Shown here piece after piece: positions 8,158 to 19,429 of a DNA stretch of 64,000 bases. The position numbers and the translations under genes are program-made. Below the pieces are notes generated by a model, which worked only from the letters and a program-made list of their open reading frames with translations, had not been told where the DNA came from and ran no database searches. Each line of letters begins with the position of its first letter. The stretch's first letter is position 1. The stretch is from Granulicella tundricola MP5ACTX9 (GTDB taxonomy: Bacteria; Acidobacteriota; Terriglobia; Terriglobales; Acidobacteriaceae), in assembly GCF_000178975.2 (NCBI RefSeq), contig NC_015064.1, positions 372,001 to 436,000 on the forward strand. Reading direction: 5' to 3'.

Positions 8158-11100
8158 TCAATCCCCCGCAACGGTCTGGTGCTGCTCACTCGGCAGCACT
8201 CCAACCCGCTGCATCTTCTCCGTCCGCCCCAGCGCCCGCTGTATCCGAGCCCGTAGCCGGTCGAAGAACAGATACACCACCGGAGTCGTAAACAGCGTCA
8301 GCGCCTGCGACACCATCAACCCGCCGACGATCGTAATCCCCAGCGGCCGCCGCAACTCGCTGCCCGTCCCGGTCCCCAGAGCCAGCGGCAGACCGCCCAG
8401 CAGAGCCGCCATCGTCGTCATCATGATCGGCCGGAAGCGCAGCAGGCAAGCCTCGTAGATCGCCTCCTCGGGCGTCTTACCCCGCTCCCGCTCCGCTACC
8501 AGCGCAAAGTCGATCATCATGATCGCGTTCTTCTTCACGATCCCGATCAGCAGAATGATCCCGATCATCGCGATCACGCTCAGGTCTACCTTGAACAGCA
8601 GCAGGAACAGCAGCGCACCCACGCCCGCCGAAGGCAGCGTAGAAAGGATCGTCAAAGGATGGATGAAGCTCTCGTACAGGATGCCCAGCACGATATACAC
8701 CGCCACCAGAGCCAGCAGGATCAGCATCGGCTCACTGGACAAAGACGCCTGGAAGGCCTGCGCCGTGCCCTGGAATCCGCCGTGAATCTCTGACGGCATC
8801 CCGATCGCCACCCGTGCATCCTCGATCGCCGCCGTCGCATCGCTCAAACTGGCCCCTAGGGTCAGGTTGAAGCTCAACGTCGTAGCCGGTACCTGCGACT
8901 GGTGATTCACGGAGAGCGGAATCCGCAACGTCTCATAGTGCGTGATAGCCGACAAAGGCACCATCGCCCCCGTCGTGCTCTTCACGTAGATATTCTTCAA
9001 AGCATCCGGGTCGCGCTGGAACCGCTGCGCAACCTCCATCACAACGTGGTACTGGTTCAGCGTCTCGTAGATCGTAGAAACCTGCGCCTGCCCAAACGCG
9101 TCGGACAACGTCGAGTCGACCGTCAACGCCGAGACTCCCAGACGGCTCGCCGTATCCCGGTCGATCACCAGTTGCGTCCGCAGACCCTGCTGCTGCTGGT
9201 CCGTCGCCACGTCCTTCAGTTGCGGAATCCTCTCCATCGCCGCCATCAGCTTCGGAGACCACTCGTTCAGCAGGTCCAGATCCTCGCTGGTCAGCGAGTA
9301 CTGATACTGCGTCGCCGAACCGCGCCCGCCAATGTTCAGCTCCTGCGAAGACTGCAAGTAGAGTTGCACTCCCGGGATGCCGGATGTTTTCTTCCGCAGA
9401 TCGTTGATGATCTTCTCAGCACTTTGCCCGCTCTTCTGCCGCTCTTCATCCGGAGATAGGAACATGAACATGCTGGCCTGGTTGCCACCGCCGCCGCCCG
9501 GCCCGCCGCCGCCCAGGAACATCATCGTGTTCTGAACGCCGTCCTGTTTCTTAACGATGTCCACCATCTGCGTCGCCTTGATCTTCATCGCGTCGAAGCT
9601 GACATCCTGCTGCCCGCGAATCTGTCCGCCCAGCCGTCCAGTATCCTGCTGAGGAAAGAAGCCCTTCGGCACGATGATGTAGAGAAACACCGTCAGAAGG
9701 AAGGTTAGAACCGTTATGCCCAACATCAGCGGCTGACGCTTCAACACTGCCTTCAGGGCCCGGTCGTACTCCCCGGTCATCCAGTCCAGCGCTTTCTCGC
9801 CCCAAACATACAGGCGTCCATGCCGGCCCTCGGAGTGAGCCTTCAGAAACTTCGCACTCAACATCGGGGTCGTCGTCAGGCTCACCACCAGCGAGACCAG
9901 AATCGCCGCCGAAAGCGTAACCGCAAACTCGCGGAACAGCCGCCCCACAATCCCGCCCATCAGCAGGATCGGGATGAACACCGCAATCAGTGACGTGCTC
10001 ATGGAGAGTACGGTGAAGCCGATTTCCTTCGACCCCACCATCGCAGCCTCATACGGAGACAGCCCCATCTCCAGGTGCCGCATGATGTTCTCGATCACCA
10101 CGATCGCGTCGTCCACCACGAAGCCCGTCGAGATGGTCAGCGCCATCAGCGACAGGTTGTCCAGGGTGTAGCCCATTACGTACATGATCCCGAACGTCCC
10201 CATCAGGCTCAGGGGCACGGACACGCTGGGAATCAGCGTAGAGCGCACTTCGCGCAGGAACACGAACACCACCAGGATCACCAGCACGATCGAAATGATC
10301 AGAGTCCGCGTCACATCCTTCACGGAAGCCCGGATCGTCGTCGTACGATCCAGCGCCACCTCGATCTTGATCGCTGGCGGCACGGAGGCCTTCAGCCGCG
10401 GCAACATCGCCAGCACGTTGTCCACGGTGGAGATCACGTTGGCCCCAGGGCTCTTGAAGACGATCAGCAGGATCGCAGGCTTGCCGTTGAACAGCCCACC
10501 CGTCTGGATGTTCTCGACCCCGTCGACAACCTCAGCCACGTCGCTGATCCGCACCACACCGTGCGAAGAAATACCGGACCCGGTCACCGCCGCCTGCGCC
10601 ACCGGTGTCGCACTGACAGCCGCATTCGTACTGACTGCAGCCGCAGTGGTGCTGTTCGCAGAGGTCGCATTCGAGGTCACGGCAGAAGCGACACTGGACG
10701 GCAGCCCGGACGAAGCCGTCGCCGAACTCACCGGCCCCTTATCCGTCGCAATGATCAGCGGCTTATAAGCCTCGGACCCAAACAGTTGGTCGGAGGTCGT
10801 AATGCTGATGCGTTGGGCAGCGCCGTTCGTATAGCCGGTCGGCTGATTGACGTTGACCTGCCCCAGCGCCGTCCGCAGCGATTCCAGCCCCAGGCCATAC
10901 CCGGCCAGCAGCGTTGGGTTGGCCTCGACGCGCACCGCAGGCTTCGCGCTGCCGCCAACGAACACCTGTCCCACCCCATCCACCTGCGAGATCTTCTGCG
11001 CCAGGATGGAGTCGGCCTGGTCGTACATCTGCGGCACGGTCATCGTGTCGGACGTCAACGCCAGCATGACGATCGGCGCATCCGCCGGGTTGATCTTGCG

Positions 11101-11694
11101 GTAGCTCGGATTCGAAGGCAGGTTCGCCGGCAACTGACTCCGAGCCGCATTGATAGCCGCCTGCACATCACGCGCGGCACCATTTACATCGCGGTTCAGG
11201 TCGAACTGCAGCGTGATCGAGGTCGATCCCTCGCCCGAAGACGAGGTCATCTGGTTCACGCCGGCAATCCGGCTGAACTGCCGCTCCAGCGGCGTAGCCA
11301 CGGCCGAAGCCATCGTCTCAGGATCGGCCCCCGGCAGCGCAGCACCCACGCTGATGGTCGGAAACTCTACCTGCGGCAGGCTTGAAACCGGCAGCAGCTT
11401 GTACGCTACCGCGCCAGCCAGGATGATCGCCACAGAAAGCAGAAACGTAGCCACAGGCCGCCGGATAAACGGAGCAGAGAAGTGAACCCCACCCTCATCC
11501 CCGTCTCCGCCCAAAGGCTCCTGCTCTCCTGCGAAACCTTCATTAAAGCGAGCTTGATCACCGCTCTTTGCGCCATCGCCGGGCGCACGATCACCCCCGC
11601 GAGTCTGGTCGTGGCCTGAAAGCTTCGCCGCATCGCCTGCGCGCTCGTGATCTTCAGGCGTCCGGTCACCGGGTTGTGCGTATCGTGAATCCAC
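8158..11694 (-). CDS. RND efflux permease, MdtC-like, with unusual N-terminal and periplasmic insertions
   Basis: Inner-membrane proton-driven drug exporter of the AcrB/MdtB/MdtC class. It has the expected two halves, each with a membrane segment and a large periplasmic loop, and the TM4 proton-relay motif [12 protein letters not shown]. At 1178 residues it is about 110 longer than its neighbour. The extra length is a hydrophilic, charged N-terminal tail of about 75 residues before PFIRRPVATFL, and a Ser/Ala/Thr-rich segment at about residues 316-378 in the porter region. The start is GTG 11694. It follows the sister permease by 27 bases on the same strand. Substrates are unknown. Confidence 0.9.
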   Translation of the reverse strand: MDSRYAQPGDRTPEDHERAGDAAKLSGHDQTRGGDRAPGDGAKSGDQARFNEGFAGEQEPLGGDGDEGGVHFSAPFIRRPVATFLLSVAIILAGAVAYKLLPVSSLPQVEFPTISVGAALPGADPETMASAVATPLERQFSRIAGVNQMTSSSGEGSTSITLQFDLNRDVNGAARDVQAAINAARSQLPANLPSNPSYRKINPADAPIVMLALTSDTMTVPQMYDQADSILAQKISQVDGVGQVFVGGSAKPAVRVEANPTLLAGYGLGLESLRTALGQVNVNQPTGYTNGAAQRISITTSDQLFGSEAYKPLIIATDKGPVSSATASSGLPSSVASAVTSNATSANSTTAAAVSTNAAVSATPVAQAAVTGSGISSHGVVRISDVAEVVDGVENIQTGGLFNGKPAILLIVFKSPGANVISTVDNVLAMLPRLKASVPPAIKIEVALDRTTTIRASVKDVTRTLIISIVLVILVVFVFLREVRSTLIPSVSVPLSLMGTFGIMYVMGYTLDNLSLMALTISTGFVVDDAIVVIENIMRHLEMGLSPYEAAMVGSKEIGFTVLSMSTSLIAVFIPILLMGGIVGRLFREFAVTLSAAILVSLVVSLTTTPMLSAKFLKAHSEGRHGRLYVWGEKALDWMTGEYDRALKAVLKRQPLMLGITVLTFLLTVFLYIIVPKGFFPQQDTGRLGGQIRGQQDVSFDAMKIKATQMVDIVKKQDGVQNTMMFLGGGGPGGGGGNQASMFMFLSPDEERQKSGQSAEKIINDLRKKTSGIPGVQLYLQSSQELNIGGRGSATQYQYSLTSEDLDLLNEWSPKLMAAMERIPQLKDVATDQQQQGLRTQLVIDRDTASRLGVSALTVDSTLSDAFGQAQVSTIYETLNQYHVVMEVAQRFQRDPDALKNIYVKSTTGAMVPLSAITHYETLRIPLSVNHQSQVPATTLSFNLTLGASLSDATAAIEDARVAIGMPSEIHGGFQGTAQAFQASLSSEPMLILLALVAVYIVLGILYESFIHPLTILSTLPSAGVGALLFLLLFKVDLSVIAMIGIILLIGIVKKNAIMMIDFALVAERERGKTPEEAIYEACLLRFRPIMMTTMAALLGGLPLALGTGTGSELRRPLGITIVGGLMVSQALTLFTTPVVYLFFDRLRARIQRALGRTEKMQRVGVLPSEQHQTVAGD

Positions 11695-11721
11695 CTTTAC
11701 CCCAATTCCTTCGCTGCTCGA

Positions 11722-14700
11722 TCAATCGCCCGCAACATGAGCGTGTTCACCCTCATGTGCATGCTGGCGGAACTCTTCGTCCGCTTCCTTCGTGTGCAGA
11801 TAGCGCCGGCCGATGCGGTCGAAGAACAGATACACCACCGGCGTCGTAAACAGCGTCAGAACCTGGCTGACGATCAAGCCGCCCACGATCGTAATACCCA
11901 GAGGCCTGCGCAACTCGCTACCCGTGCCATTACCCAACGCAAGCGGAACACCACCCAGCAGCGCAGCCATCGTCGTCATCATGATCGGCCGGAAGCGCAG
12001 CAGGCAGGCCTGGTAGATCGCCTCCTCCGGCTCCATGCCGTGGTCGCGCTCTGCTTCAAGCGCAAAGTCGATCATCATGATGGCGTTCTTCTTCACAATG
12101 CCGATCAGCAAAATGATGCCGATCAGCGCAATGACACTCAGATCGACATGAAACAGTAGCAGCGCAAGAATCGCGCCCACACCGGCTGAGGGAAGCGTAG
12201 AGAGGATCGTGATCGGGTGGATATAGCTCTCGTACAGCACGCCCAGCACGATGTACACCACGATCAGCGCAGCCAGAATTAGCAATGGCTCATTGGAGAG
12301 CGAAGCCTCGAACGCCGCAGCCGAACCCTGGAACTCTGCATTGACGCTCGGCGGAAGCTGCAGGTCGGCCTGCACCTGATTCACCACCGTTACCGCATCG
12401 CCAATCGACTTGCCCGGAGCGATGTTGAACGAGATCGTCACGGCAGGGAACTGCCCCTGGTGATTGATCGCCAGCGAAGCCGTCTGCTGCACGAAGTGCG
12501 TGAAGGTTGAAAGCGGAACCTGCGTCCCATTCGAACTCTTCACGTAAATGTTATCCAGCGACGAAGGGTTCTTCTGGAAGTTAGGCGCAACCTCCAGCAC
12601 CACATGGTACTGGTTCTGCTGCGTAAACATCGTGGAGACCTGCCGCTGTCCAAACGCATCGTCCAGCGTATCGTCGATGTTCTGCGGCGTGATTCCAAGC
12701 CGTGAGGCCGTATCGCGGTCGATCACCAGGTGAGCCTCAAGCCCACCCAGTTGCTGGTCGCTGGCGACGTCCATCAGCACGCTGCTGTGCTTCCGCAACT
12801 CCGCCACCATCTTGTCGGTCCACGTCGCAAGCTCAGTCGGACTGGCATCTTCAAGCGTGTACTGGTACTGCGTCCGACTCACGCGGTCCTCGACCGTCAG
12901 GTCCTGCAGAGGCTGAAGGAAGCACTGCAATCCTTCAATCTGTGCCACCTTCGGCTGTAGCCTGGCGATGATGTCCGTCGCAGTCGCGGAACGCTGTTCC
13001 CGATCGCGTAGGTTGATCTGGATACGCCCGCTGTTCAGCGTCGTATTCGTCGCATCGATCCCGATGAACGACGAAAGGCTTTCAACATCCGGGTCCTTCA
13101 GGATGATGTTCGCCAGCTTCTGTTGACGGTCAGCCATCTCAGGAAAGCTGATCGCCTGCGGACCTTCGGTGATGCCCAGCAGCACGCCCGTGTCCTGCAC
13201 GGGAAAGAAGCCCTTCGGTACGATGATGTAGAGATAGACCGTCAGCACAAACGTCGCCAGCGTAACCAGCAGCGTCAGCACCTGGTGCCGCAAAACGAAG
13301 CGAACGCCCGTGCCGTACTTCGCGATGACGTACTTAAAGAACTCTTCCGACTTGCGGTAGAGCTTGCCCTGCTCAGAATCAGGTGTGTGTTTCAGCAGCT
13401 TCGCCGCCATCATCGGCGTCAGTGTCAGTGAAACGACGGCAGACACCAGGATCGTCACAGCCAGCGTCACAGCAAACTCACGGAAGAGCCGGCCGACGAT
13501 ATCGCCCATGAACAGCAGTGGAATCAGCACCGCGATCAGCGAGATCGTCAACGAAAGAATCGTGAACCCAATCTGCTCTGAACCCTTCAGCGCAGCATCG
13601 AGCGCCGTGTCGCCCTCTTCGAGATAACGCGCAATGTTCTCGATCATGACGATCGCGTCATCGACCACGAAGCCCGTCGAGATCGTCAGCGCCATCAGGC
13701 TAAGGTTGTTCAGACTGTAGCCCAGCAGGTACATGATCCCGAACGTGCCGATGATCGAAAGTGGCACCGCCACGGATGGAATGACGGTGGCTGAGAACGA
13801 CCGCAGGAACAGGAAGATCACCATCACAACCAGCCCGATGGTCAACACCAGTTCAAACTGCACGTCCTTCACGGAGGCCCGAATCGTGTTCGTCCGATCC
13901 GTCAGCACGTCCAGGTTCACACTGCTCGGCATGGACGTCCGTAGCTGCGGCAGGATCTTCTGCACCGCATCTACGACGCCGATGATGTTCGCACCCGGTT
14001 GCCGCTGGATGTTGATGATGACCGCTGGATCAAGTACCGCATCCTGCGCGTCGGTCGTCTTCGTCGCAGGCTTAGCTGCTGTTCCCATCCAAGCCGCTTG
14101 GTACAGGTTCTCCGCACTGTCCACCGAGTTCGCAATATCGGACAGCCTCACCGGCGAGCCATTGCGATACGCGATGATGACTTTGTTGTAGTCGGCGCTG
14201 GAAAGCAGTTGATCGTTTGCACCGATCGTAAACATCTGCCGCGCACCGCTGATGGAACCCTTCGCCTGGTCGACGTTCGCCGTACCCAGCGCAGTTCGTA
14301 CATCCTCAAGACTCAGCCCGTAACCAGCCAGCGCAGTCGGATTCGCCTGCACCCGCACAGCCGGCTTCTGTCCGCCCGCAATGGACACCAAGCCAACGCC
14401 CGACAGCTGCGAGATCTTCTGCGCCAAAACTGTATCTGCAAGATCCTCGACCTTGCTCAACGGCAGCGTCTTGCTGGTCAACGCCAGCGTCATGATCGGC
14501 GCGTCAGCCGGATTCACCTTGCTGTAGGTCGGCGGGTTCGGCAGGTCCTTCGGCAGGTAAGTGAAGCCGGCGTTGATGGCTTCCTGCACATCTTGCTGCG
14601 CGACGTCGATGCTCTCATTGAGCGAGAACTCAAGCGTGATGACACTTCCGCCTCCGGAACTGGAGGAGGTCATCTGCTTCAACCCGGGGATCTCGCCAAA

Positions 14701-14910
14701 CTGGCGCTCCAACGGCGCAGTCACGGAGCTCGCCATCACATCCGGACTCGCACCCGGATAGAACGTCTGCACCTGGATGATCGGGTAATCGACCTCAGGC
14801 AGCGCGGAGACCGGCAGCTGCATGTAGGCGACCGCGCCCGCAAGCAAAATGGCCACCATCAACAACGAGGTGGCCACCGGCCTTAAGATAAATGGCCGTG
14901 AAGGGCTCAT
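11722..14910 (-). CDS. RND efflux permease, MdtB-like
   Basis: A 1062-residue inner-membrane RND transporter, starting [22 protein letters not shown] and carrying the [13 protein letters not shown] proton-relay helix, repeated RND periplasmic porter domains and the C-terminal [22 protein letters not shown] segment. Normal family length. Its ATG overlaps the stop of the adaptor gene (ATGA), which implies coupled translation. Two different permeases with one adaptor recall MdtABC of enterobacteria, where the permeases form a heterotrimer; the same arrangement here is inference. No outer-membrane TolC-like factor follows, so one must come from elsewhere. Confidence 0.92.
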   Translation of the reverse strand: MSPSRPFILRPVATSLLMVAILLAGAVAYMQLPVSALPEVDYPIIQVQTFYPGASPDVMASSVTAPLERQFGEIPGLKQMTSSSSGGGSVITLEFSLNESIDVAQQDVQEAINAGFTYLPKDLPNPPTYSKVNPADAPIMTLALTSKTLPLSKVEDLADTVLAQKISQLSGVGLVSIAGGQKPAVRVQANPTALAGYGLSLEDVRTALGTANVDQAKGSISGARQMFTIGANDQLLSSADYNKVIIAYRNGSPVRLSDIANSVDSAENLYQAAWMGTAAKPATKTTDAQDAVLDPAVIINIQRQPGANIIGVVDAVQKILPQLRTSMPSSVNLDVLTDRTNTIRASVKDVQFELVLTIGLVVMVIFLFLRSFSATVIPSVAVPLSIIGTFGIMYLLGYSLNNLSLMALTISTGFVVDDAIVMIENIARYLEEGDTALDAALKGSEQIGFTILSLTISLIAVLIPLLFMGDIVGRLFREFAVTLAVTILVSAVVSLTLTPMMAAKLLKHTPDSEQGKLYRKSEEFFKYVIAKYGTGVRFVLRHQVLTLLVTLATFVLTVYLYIIVPKGFFPVQDTGVLLGITEGPQAISFPEMADRQQKLANIILKDPDVESLSSFIGIDATNTTLNSGRIQINLRDREQRSATATDIIARLQPKVAQIEGLQCFLQPLQDLTVEDRVSRTQYQYTLEDASPTELATWTDKMVAELRKHSSVLMDVASDQQLGGLEAHLVIDRDTASRLGITPQNIDDTLDDAFGQRQVSTMFTQQNQYHVVLEVAPNFQKNPSSLDNIYVKSSNGTQVPLSTFTHFVQQTASLAINHQGQFPAVTISFNIAPGKSIGDAVTVVNQVQADLQLPPSVNAEFQGSAAAFEASLSNEPLLILAALIVVYIVLGVLYESYIHPITILSTLPSAGVGAILALLLFHVDLSVIALIGIILLIGIVKKNAIMMIDFALEAERDHGMEPEEAIYQACLLRFRPIMMTTMAALLGGVPLALGNGTGSELRRPLGITIVGGLIVSQVLTLFTTPVVYLFFDRIGRRYLHTKEADEEFRQHAHEGEHAHVAGD

Positions 14911-16409
14911 GGGCGGCTCCCGGCCTGACCCGCAGGCACCGCAGTCGGTTGCGGTGCCTGGCTCGTGGTCGTATCGGAACTGGCCTTGGAGCGTGCAGCC
15001 CCGGCCGATCCCATTCTCTTACCGGCTGAACTGCCCGCGCTGGATTGCCCCTGCTTCGGAGCCACCTTGCCATACGGCTTCAGCTTCTCCTGCCCGTCGA
15101 TCACAACCGAATCACCCGCATTGACGCCACTCTTCAGAATGATCTGCGAACCCTCCGTCAGATCCACAACCACGTTCTGCACCTGGACGTAGTACTTTGG
15201 CCCAGCTGGTTTCCCGCTTGCGGGTGCAGCCTCTTCTTCCGGTGCAGCAGCCCCATCACCATCGGTCTTCTTCTTCTTGTCGTCAGCCTGATGAGGTGGA
15301 TTGCCTTCCTTCACCACGTAGACGAAGTTGCCGCCCGCGCCGGTCTGAAGTGCCGCCGCCGGAATCACCAGGGAGTTCTCGCGCTCCTCAAGCACCAGCC
15401 GCACGTTCACAAACTGGTTCGGAAACAGTGCGCCATCCTTATTGTCAAAGACGGCCTTGCCCTTGACGGTGCCGGTTGTTGTATCGATCTGGTTATCGAT
15501 CGTCAGCAGCGAACCGGTTGCCAGATGCGTCGACTGATTGCGATCGTAGGCATCCACCACCAGCTTCTTGCCCGCGCGCATCAACTTCAGCACCTCGGGA
15601 AGCTGATCCTCCGGCAACGTAAAGATCACGCTGATCGGCTGAAGCTGTGTCACCAGGATCAACCCGGTTGAATCCGCAGCATGAACGATATTGCCCGGAT
15701 CGACCTGCCGCAGTCCCACCACGCCGTTGATCGGTGAAGTAATCCGCGTATACGCCACGTTGACTTTGGCCGCCTGGATCGCCGCGCGGTCCGCATCCAG
15801 CGTTCCCACGCTCTGCCCAGAGTTTGAGATCTGCGCCTGCTCCGTCTCCTTGGACACCACGCCCGCCTCATAGAGAGAGCGGTATCGGTTCGCCTCAGCC
15901 TCATTGTTCCGGGCCGCGGCCTCATCCTTCGCCAGTTGACCTTCAGCCTGCGCCACCGCCGCAGCATAAGGACGAGGATCGATCATCGCCAGAACCTGGC
16001 CCTGCTTTACCTGCTGACCTTCGCGTACATTCACGCTCAGCAGTTGGCCATCCACCCGGGATTTGATCGTCACCGAGTTGTAAGCCGTCACCGTGCCCAG
16101 CGCAGTAAAGTAGATCGGCATCGTCTTCGCAGCCACCGGGGCCACAGTTACGGGCGTGGCGCGATTCGCAGCCGCAGCAGTCTTCTGCTCTTCTTTCGCA
16201 GCATCCGCCTTGTTCCCGCGAATCCGCCAGTAGCCGAACGCACAGCAGGCCAGAAGGACCAGCACCAGCACAACTCTGCGCCAGATTCCGCCAGCGTTCT
16301 TTTGTGAGCCACCGTCGTGCGGGGCGGGGAGCGCCTTCTGGGCGTCGGGGGCAGGCAACGCGGCCTGTTCGTGTTCGCTCTTCGGTGCATCAAGGGGAGA
16401 AACAGACAT
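14907..16409 (-). CDS. RND efflux periplasmic adaptor (membrane fusion protein), MdtA-like
   Basis: Links the RND permeases to an outer-membrane channel. There is one N-terminal membrane anchor at about residues 45-63, then the HlyD/MdtA layout: [20 protein letters not shown] lipoyl half, a helical hairpin ([18 protein letters not shown]), second lipoyl half ([16 protein letters not shown]), beta-barrel and membrane-proximal domains. Two features exceed the family norm: a charged Lys/Glu/Ala-rich insert at about residues 373-400 and a Ser/Ala/Gln-rich tail of about 50 residues. It is first in the three-gene efflux operon. The 270 bases upstream, shared with the divergent HAD-UbiA gene, should hold the promoter; no operator was recognised. 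Confidence 0.92.
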   Translation of the reverse strand: MSVSPLDAPKSEHEQAALPAPDAQKALPAPHDGGSQKNAGGIWRRVVLVLVLLACCAFGYWRIRGNKADAAKEEQKTAAAANRATPVTVAPVAAKTMPIYFTALGTVTAYNSVTIKSRVDGQLLSVNVREGQQVKQGQVLAMIDPRPYAAAVAQAEGQLAKDEAAARNNEAEANRYRSLYEAGVVSKETEQAQISNSGQSVGTLDADRAAIQAAKVNVAYTRITSPINGVVGLRQVDPGNIVHAADSTGLILVTQLQPISVIFTLPEDQLPEVLKLMRAGKKLVVDAYDRNQSTHLATGSLLTIDNQIDTTTGTVKGKAVFDNKDGALFPNQFVNVRLVLEERENSLVIPAAALQTGAGGNFVYVVKEGNPPHQADDKKKKTDGDGAAAPEEEAAPASGKPAGPKYYVQVQNVVVDLTEGSQIILKSGVNAGDSVVIDGQEKLKPYGKVAPKQGQSSAGSSAGKRMGSAGAARSKASSDTTTSQAPQPTAVPAGQAGSRP

Positions 16410-16679
16410 AGACTTTGGTCACCGTTCCTCGGCGCGAGGGCCGAATCGTGCGCGCAACTCGGAGAATTGCAGCAGGTAAGCTACAGACAACATGCAGGCT
16501 GTTAGGTAAATGATACAGATGCAATGACGATTTCATCACCGGGAAGGTTTCCAATTTAACCCCAACCGGCCCCGCGCACCCCACGCACCCGCCTTGCTCC
16601 CTATAATCGTACGAGTTCGGAGCCAAGCCTCTGACCCACCACGACGGCCAGCAAACTTCAAACCCCGAGTCCCGCTCTG

Positions 16680-18167
16680 ATGCCAAGCTCCAATCCGAAC
16701 GAGTCCATCCTCACGCCCGGCAGGCTGCCGCTCTGCGTCGATCTCGATGGCACTCTCGTCAAATCGGACACCCTCGTTGACTCAGTCCTCGTCCTGGCCC
16801 GCCAGCATCCGCGAGCCCTCCTTTCCATCCCCGGATGGCTCGTCCAGGGCAAAGCCTCGTTCAAACAGCACGTCACCAACGCCATCTCGCTTGACGTCTC
16901 GGCCCTCCCTTACAACAAGCCGCTGCTGGAGTTCCTCTTCCACCAGCACTCCCAGGGCCGCGCCATCTATCTGGCTACCGCCGCGGACCGCACCCTCGCC
17001 GATCGCATCGCAGCCCACTACCAGATCTTCGCCGGGGTCCTCGCCTCGGACGGCTCCCATAACCTCGCCGGCGAAAATAAATACCAGGCCTTCCTCCAGC
17101 AGTTCGGCGAGCAGTTCTCCTACATCGGCAACGCGAGCCCGGACCTGCCCATTCTCACCCGCTGCCTGGAGCCCATGGTCGCCAACCCGACCTCCGGCCT
17201 CGCCTCCGGTCTCCAAGCCGCCCGCATTGCCCCCACCCAGACCTTCATGGACCGCGCCAACCCTGCAAAAGCCTGGCTGCGCGCCATCCGACTCCATCAG
17301 TGGGCAAAGAACGTCCTCATCTTTCTTCCGCTGCTGCTCGCCCACGCCTGGTCCTTCGCCCACTTCGCCGGTTCCATCGTCGCCTTCGTTGCCTTTGGCC
17401 TCTGCGCCTCGGCAACCTATATAGTCAATGACCTCCTCGACCTCGAAGCCGACCGCCGCCATCATCGCAAGCGCCGCCGCCCCTTTGCCGCTGGCGATCT
17501 CTCCGCCATGTCTGGCTGCCTGGTCGTTCTCGCCTTCCTCGCCGCCGCCGCCGCGCTAGCCCTTTTTCTCCCCAACTTGGTCGCACTCTTCGGACTCAGT
17601 CTCCCGCAACCGTACCGCTTCGCTAACTGGCTCCTGCTTTACGCCATCACGACCACGGCCTACTCCCTCAAGCTCAAACGTGTCGTCCTCCTCGACGTCA
17701 TCGTCCTCTCCGGCCTCTACACAGTCCGCATCATCGCCGGCTCCGGCGCCACTGGCATCGAGGTCTCCAAGTGGCTCGCCGGCTTCTCGGTCTTCTTCTT
17801 CCTCTCCCTCGCCTTCGTCAAGCGCTTCGCAGAACTTGAATCCCTCCGTCTCCGCGAATCGGCTCCCACCAACGGCCGCGGCTACCTCATCTCGGATATC
17901 GAGCAGCTTCGCAGCTTCGGCACCGCCTCCGCCTACGCCTCCGTCGTAGTCCTCACCCTCTATATCTCGGACCTCGATACCGCCCTCTACCATCATCCCG
18001 GCCGCCTCTGGCTCCTCGTCCCCGTCCTGCTCCTCTGGCTCAGCCGCCTCTGGCTCCAGGCCTCCAGGGGTGAACTCGACGAAGACCCTGTCGTCTACGC
18101 CATCACCGATAAGCGCAGCCTGTTCCTTGGCCTCGCCGTCGCCGCAGTCGTTCTCTCCGCGCTCTAA
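16680..18167 (+). CDS. HAD hydrolase fused to a UbiA-family prenyltransferase
   Basis: Two domains in 495 residues. Residues about 17-190 form a HAD-type phosphatase with the nucleophile motif DLDGT at 21-25. From about residue 200 there is a polytopic UbiA domain with the metal/diphosphate motif NDLLDLEADRRHHRKRRRP at about 249-267 and a second cluster near SLKLKRVVLLDV. UbiA proteins of this branch include decaprenyl-phosphate phosphoribose synthase-like enzymes, which act on a polyprenyl phosphate and PRPP; a fused phosphatase could then remove the phosphate, but this is inference. It is followed by ispE and, after the tRNA, by prs, so isoprenoid and PRPP supply genes lie next to it. Confidence 0.87.
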   Translation: MPSSNPNESILTPGRLPLCVDLDGTLVKSDTLVDSVLVLARQHPRALLSIPGWLVQGKASFKQHVTNAISLDVSALPYNKPLLEFLFHQHSQGRAIYLATAADRTLADRIAAHYQIFAGVLASDGSHNLAGENKYQAFLQQFGEQFSYIGNASPDLPILTRCLEPMVANPTSGLASGLQAARIAPTQTFMDRANPAKAWLRAIRLHQWAKNVLIFLPLLLAHAWSFAHFAGSIVAFVAFGLCASATYIVNDLLDLEADRRHHRKRRRPFAAGDLSAMSGCLVVLAFLAAAAALALFLPNLVALFGLSLPQPYRFANWLLLYAITTTAYSLKLKRVVLLDVIVLSGLYTVRIIAGSGATGIEVSKWLAGFSVFFFLSLAFVKRFAELESLRLRESAPTNGRGYLISDIEQLRSFGTASAYASVVVLTLYISDLDTALYHHPGRLWLLVPVLLLWLSRLWLQASRGELDEDPVVYAITDKRSLFLGLAVAAVVLSAL

Positions 18168-18223
18168 ACCTGTCGATGCCAAGCCCTTCCGCCGCACCGA
18201 ACGTCTTACCGGAAGAAGTCACC

Positions 18224-19354
18224 ATGCCAACCCACGTCCGCTCTTATTCGAAGATCAACCTCGGCCTCGCCATCGGCCCACCGCGCTCTGACGGCTTCCA
18301 CTCCCTCGTCACCCTCTATCAGACCCTGGCGCTCTACGACCAGATCGCTCTGGTAGCCCGCCCCGCCGCCGTCACCCGCATCACCCTCCGCTCCAACGAT
18401 CCGCGCGTCCCCCTCGACGCCCGCAATACGGTCTGGAAGATGGTCGCCAAGGCCTTGTCGGTCCTCAACCGCACTGCGGAAGTCACCGTCCACATCCAGA
18501 AAAATCTTCCTATTCAGGGCGGCATGGGAGCGGGTTCAGCCAACGCCGCCGCCGCCCTCATCGGCCTTGAAAAGGCTCTCTGCCTCTCTATCCCGCCCGA
18601 AACTCGCCTCGAGATCGCCGCCCAGGTCGGCTCGGACGTCCCACTTTTCCTGGTCGGCGGCGCCTCCTTCGGCTCCAATCGTGGCGAAGCCGTCACCCCC
18701 GCCCCCGTAATCACCTTTGAGGGCCAGTCCGAGATTCCCTGTGTCATCGCCCTCCCGAACGTCGGCGTCTCCACCCCCCAGGCCTTCCGCGACTGGGACG
18801 CACGGTTCAAATCCGCACCCGATTTGCACAATCCGCCCATTCGCGATACGATGAATGAGTTGAGCCGCACTTACGCGTCCGTCTTCGGCTACCAAGGCGA
18901 AATGGAAAGCAATCAGTCTGGCGCCTCCGGTATCTTTCCTGAACCGAGTCTGAGCGTAGCCTCAGGCAGCCCTGAGAAATTGCAGGGAACTCCAGATGAG
19001 CAACTTCATCGCAGTCCTGAAACTACGGACAGGAGCGGAATCAAGATTGATCTGGCCGAGAACTCCCTTCTCGCGCTTGTCCGCACCGGGATAGAAAACG
19101 ACTTTGAAACGGTCGTCTTTCCTCAGTATCCCTCCCTGCGTGAAATCAAGCGACATTTGATGGGACCTTCGGAACAAGAGAACTCCGCAATCATTGCGGC
19201 GCTCTCGGGCTCAGGCTCTGCCCTCTTCGGCCTTTACCGGTCCAAGTCGCACGCAGAAGCCGCTCAACAAAGGCTCCAGCAGCACGGCGTCAAGGCACTT
19301 GTCACGACGACTCTGCCACGCCCTCTCTACTGGAGTGACATGTTCGCAGAGTAA
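18224..19354 (+). CDS. ispE: 4-diphosphocytidyl-2-C-methyl-D-erythritol kinase with an insertion
   Basis: GHMP kinase of the MEP isoprenoid pathway; phosphorylates CDP-methylerythritol. It starts with SYSKINLGLAIGPPRSDGFH, the Lys/Asn substrate motif, has the ATP loop GGMGAGSANAAAA at about residue 99 and the C-terminal SGSGSALFGLY. I chose ATG 18224 (GGAAGAAG upstream) over 18176. At 376 residues it is much longer than the usual 280-300. The excess is a polar Ser/Glu/Pro-rich block at about residues 222-275 that interrupts the fold between conserved parts. It is 57 bases downstream of the HAD-UbiA gene, probably one operon. Confidence 0.93.
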   Translation: MPTHVRSYSKINLGLAIGPPRSDGFHSLVTLYQTLALYDQIALVARPAAVTRITLRSNDPRVPLDARNTVWKMVAKALSVLNRTAEVTVHIQKNLPIQGGMGAGSANAAAALIGLEKALCLSIPPETRLEIAAQVGSDVPLFLVGGASFGSNRGEAVTPAPVITFEGQSEIPCVIALPNVGVSTPQAFRDWDARFKSAPDLHNPPIRDTMNELSRTYASVFGYQGEMESNQSGASGIFPEPSLSVASGSPEKLQGTPDEQLHRSPETTDRSGIKIDLAENSLLALVRTGIENDFETVVFPQYPSLREIKRHLMGPSEQENSAIIAALSGSGSALFGLYRSKSHAEAAQQRLQQHGVKALVTTTLPRPLYWSDMFAE

Positions 19355-19429
19355 TCTCCCCGCGCTGGCCGCATCTTGTAAACTACTTCTGTAGATCAGG
19401 ACAGGCCACCAGCCTCCGGGCCGATTTAC

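Noticed and set aside
8158..14910. Large direct repeat formed by the two RND permease genes
   Set aside because: Similarity reflects two homologous permeases typical of MdtB/MdtC pairs, not a recent duplication; proteins differ throughout.
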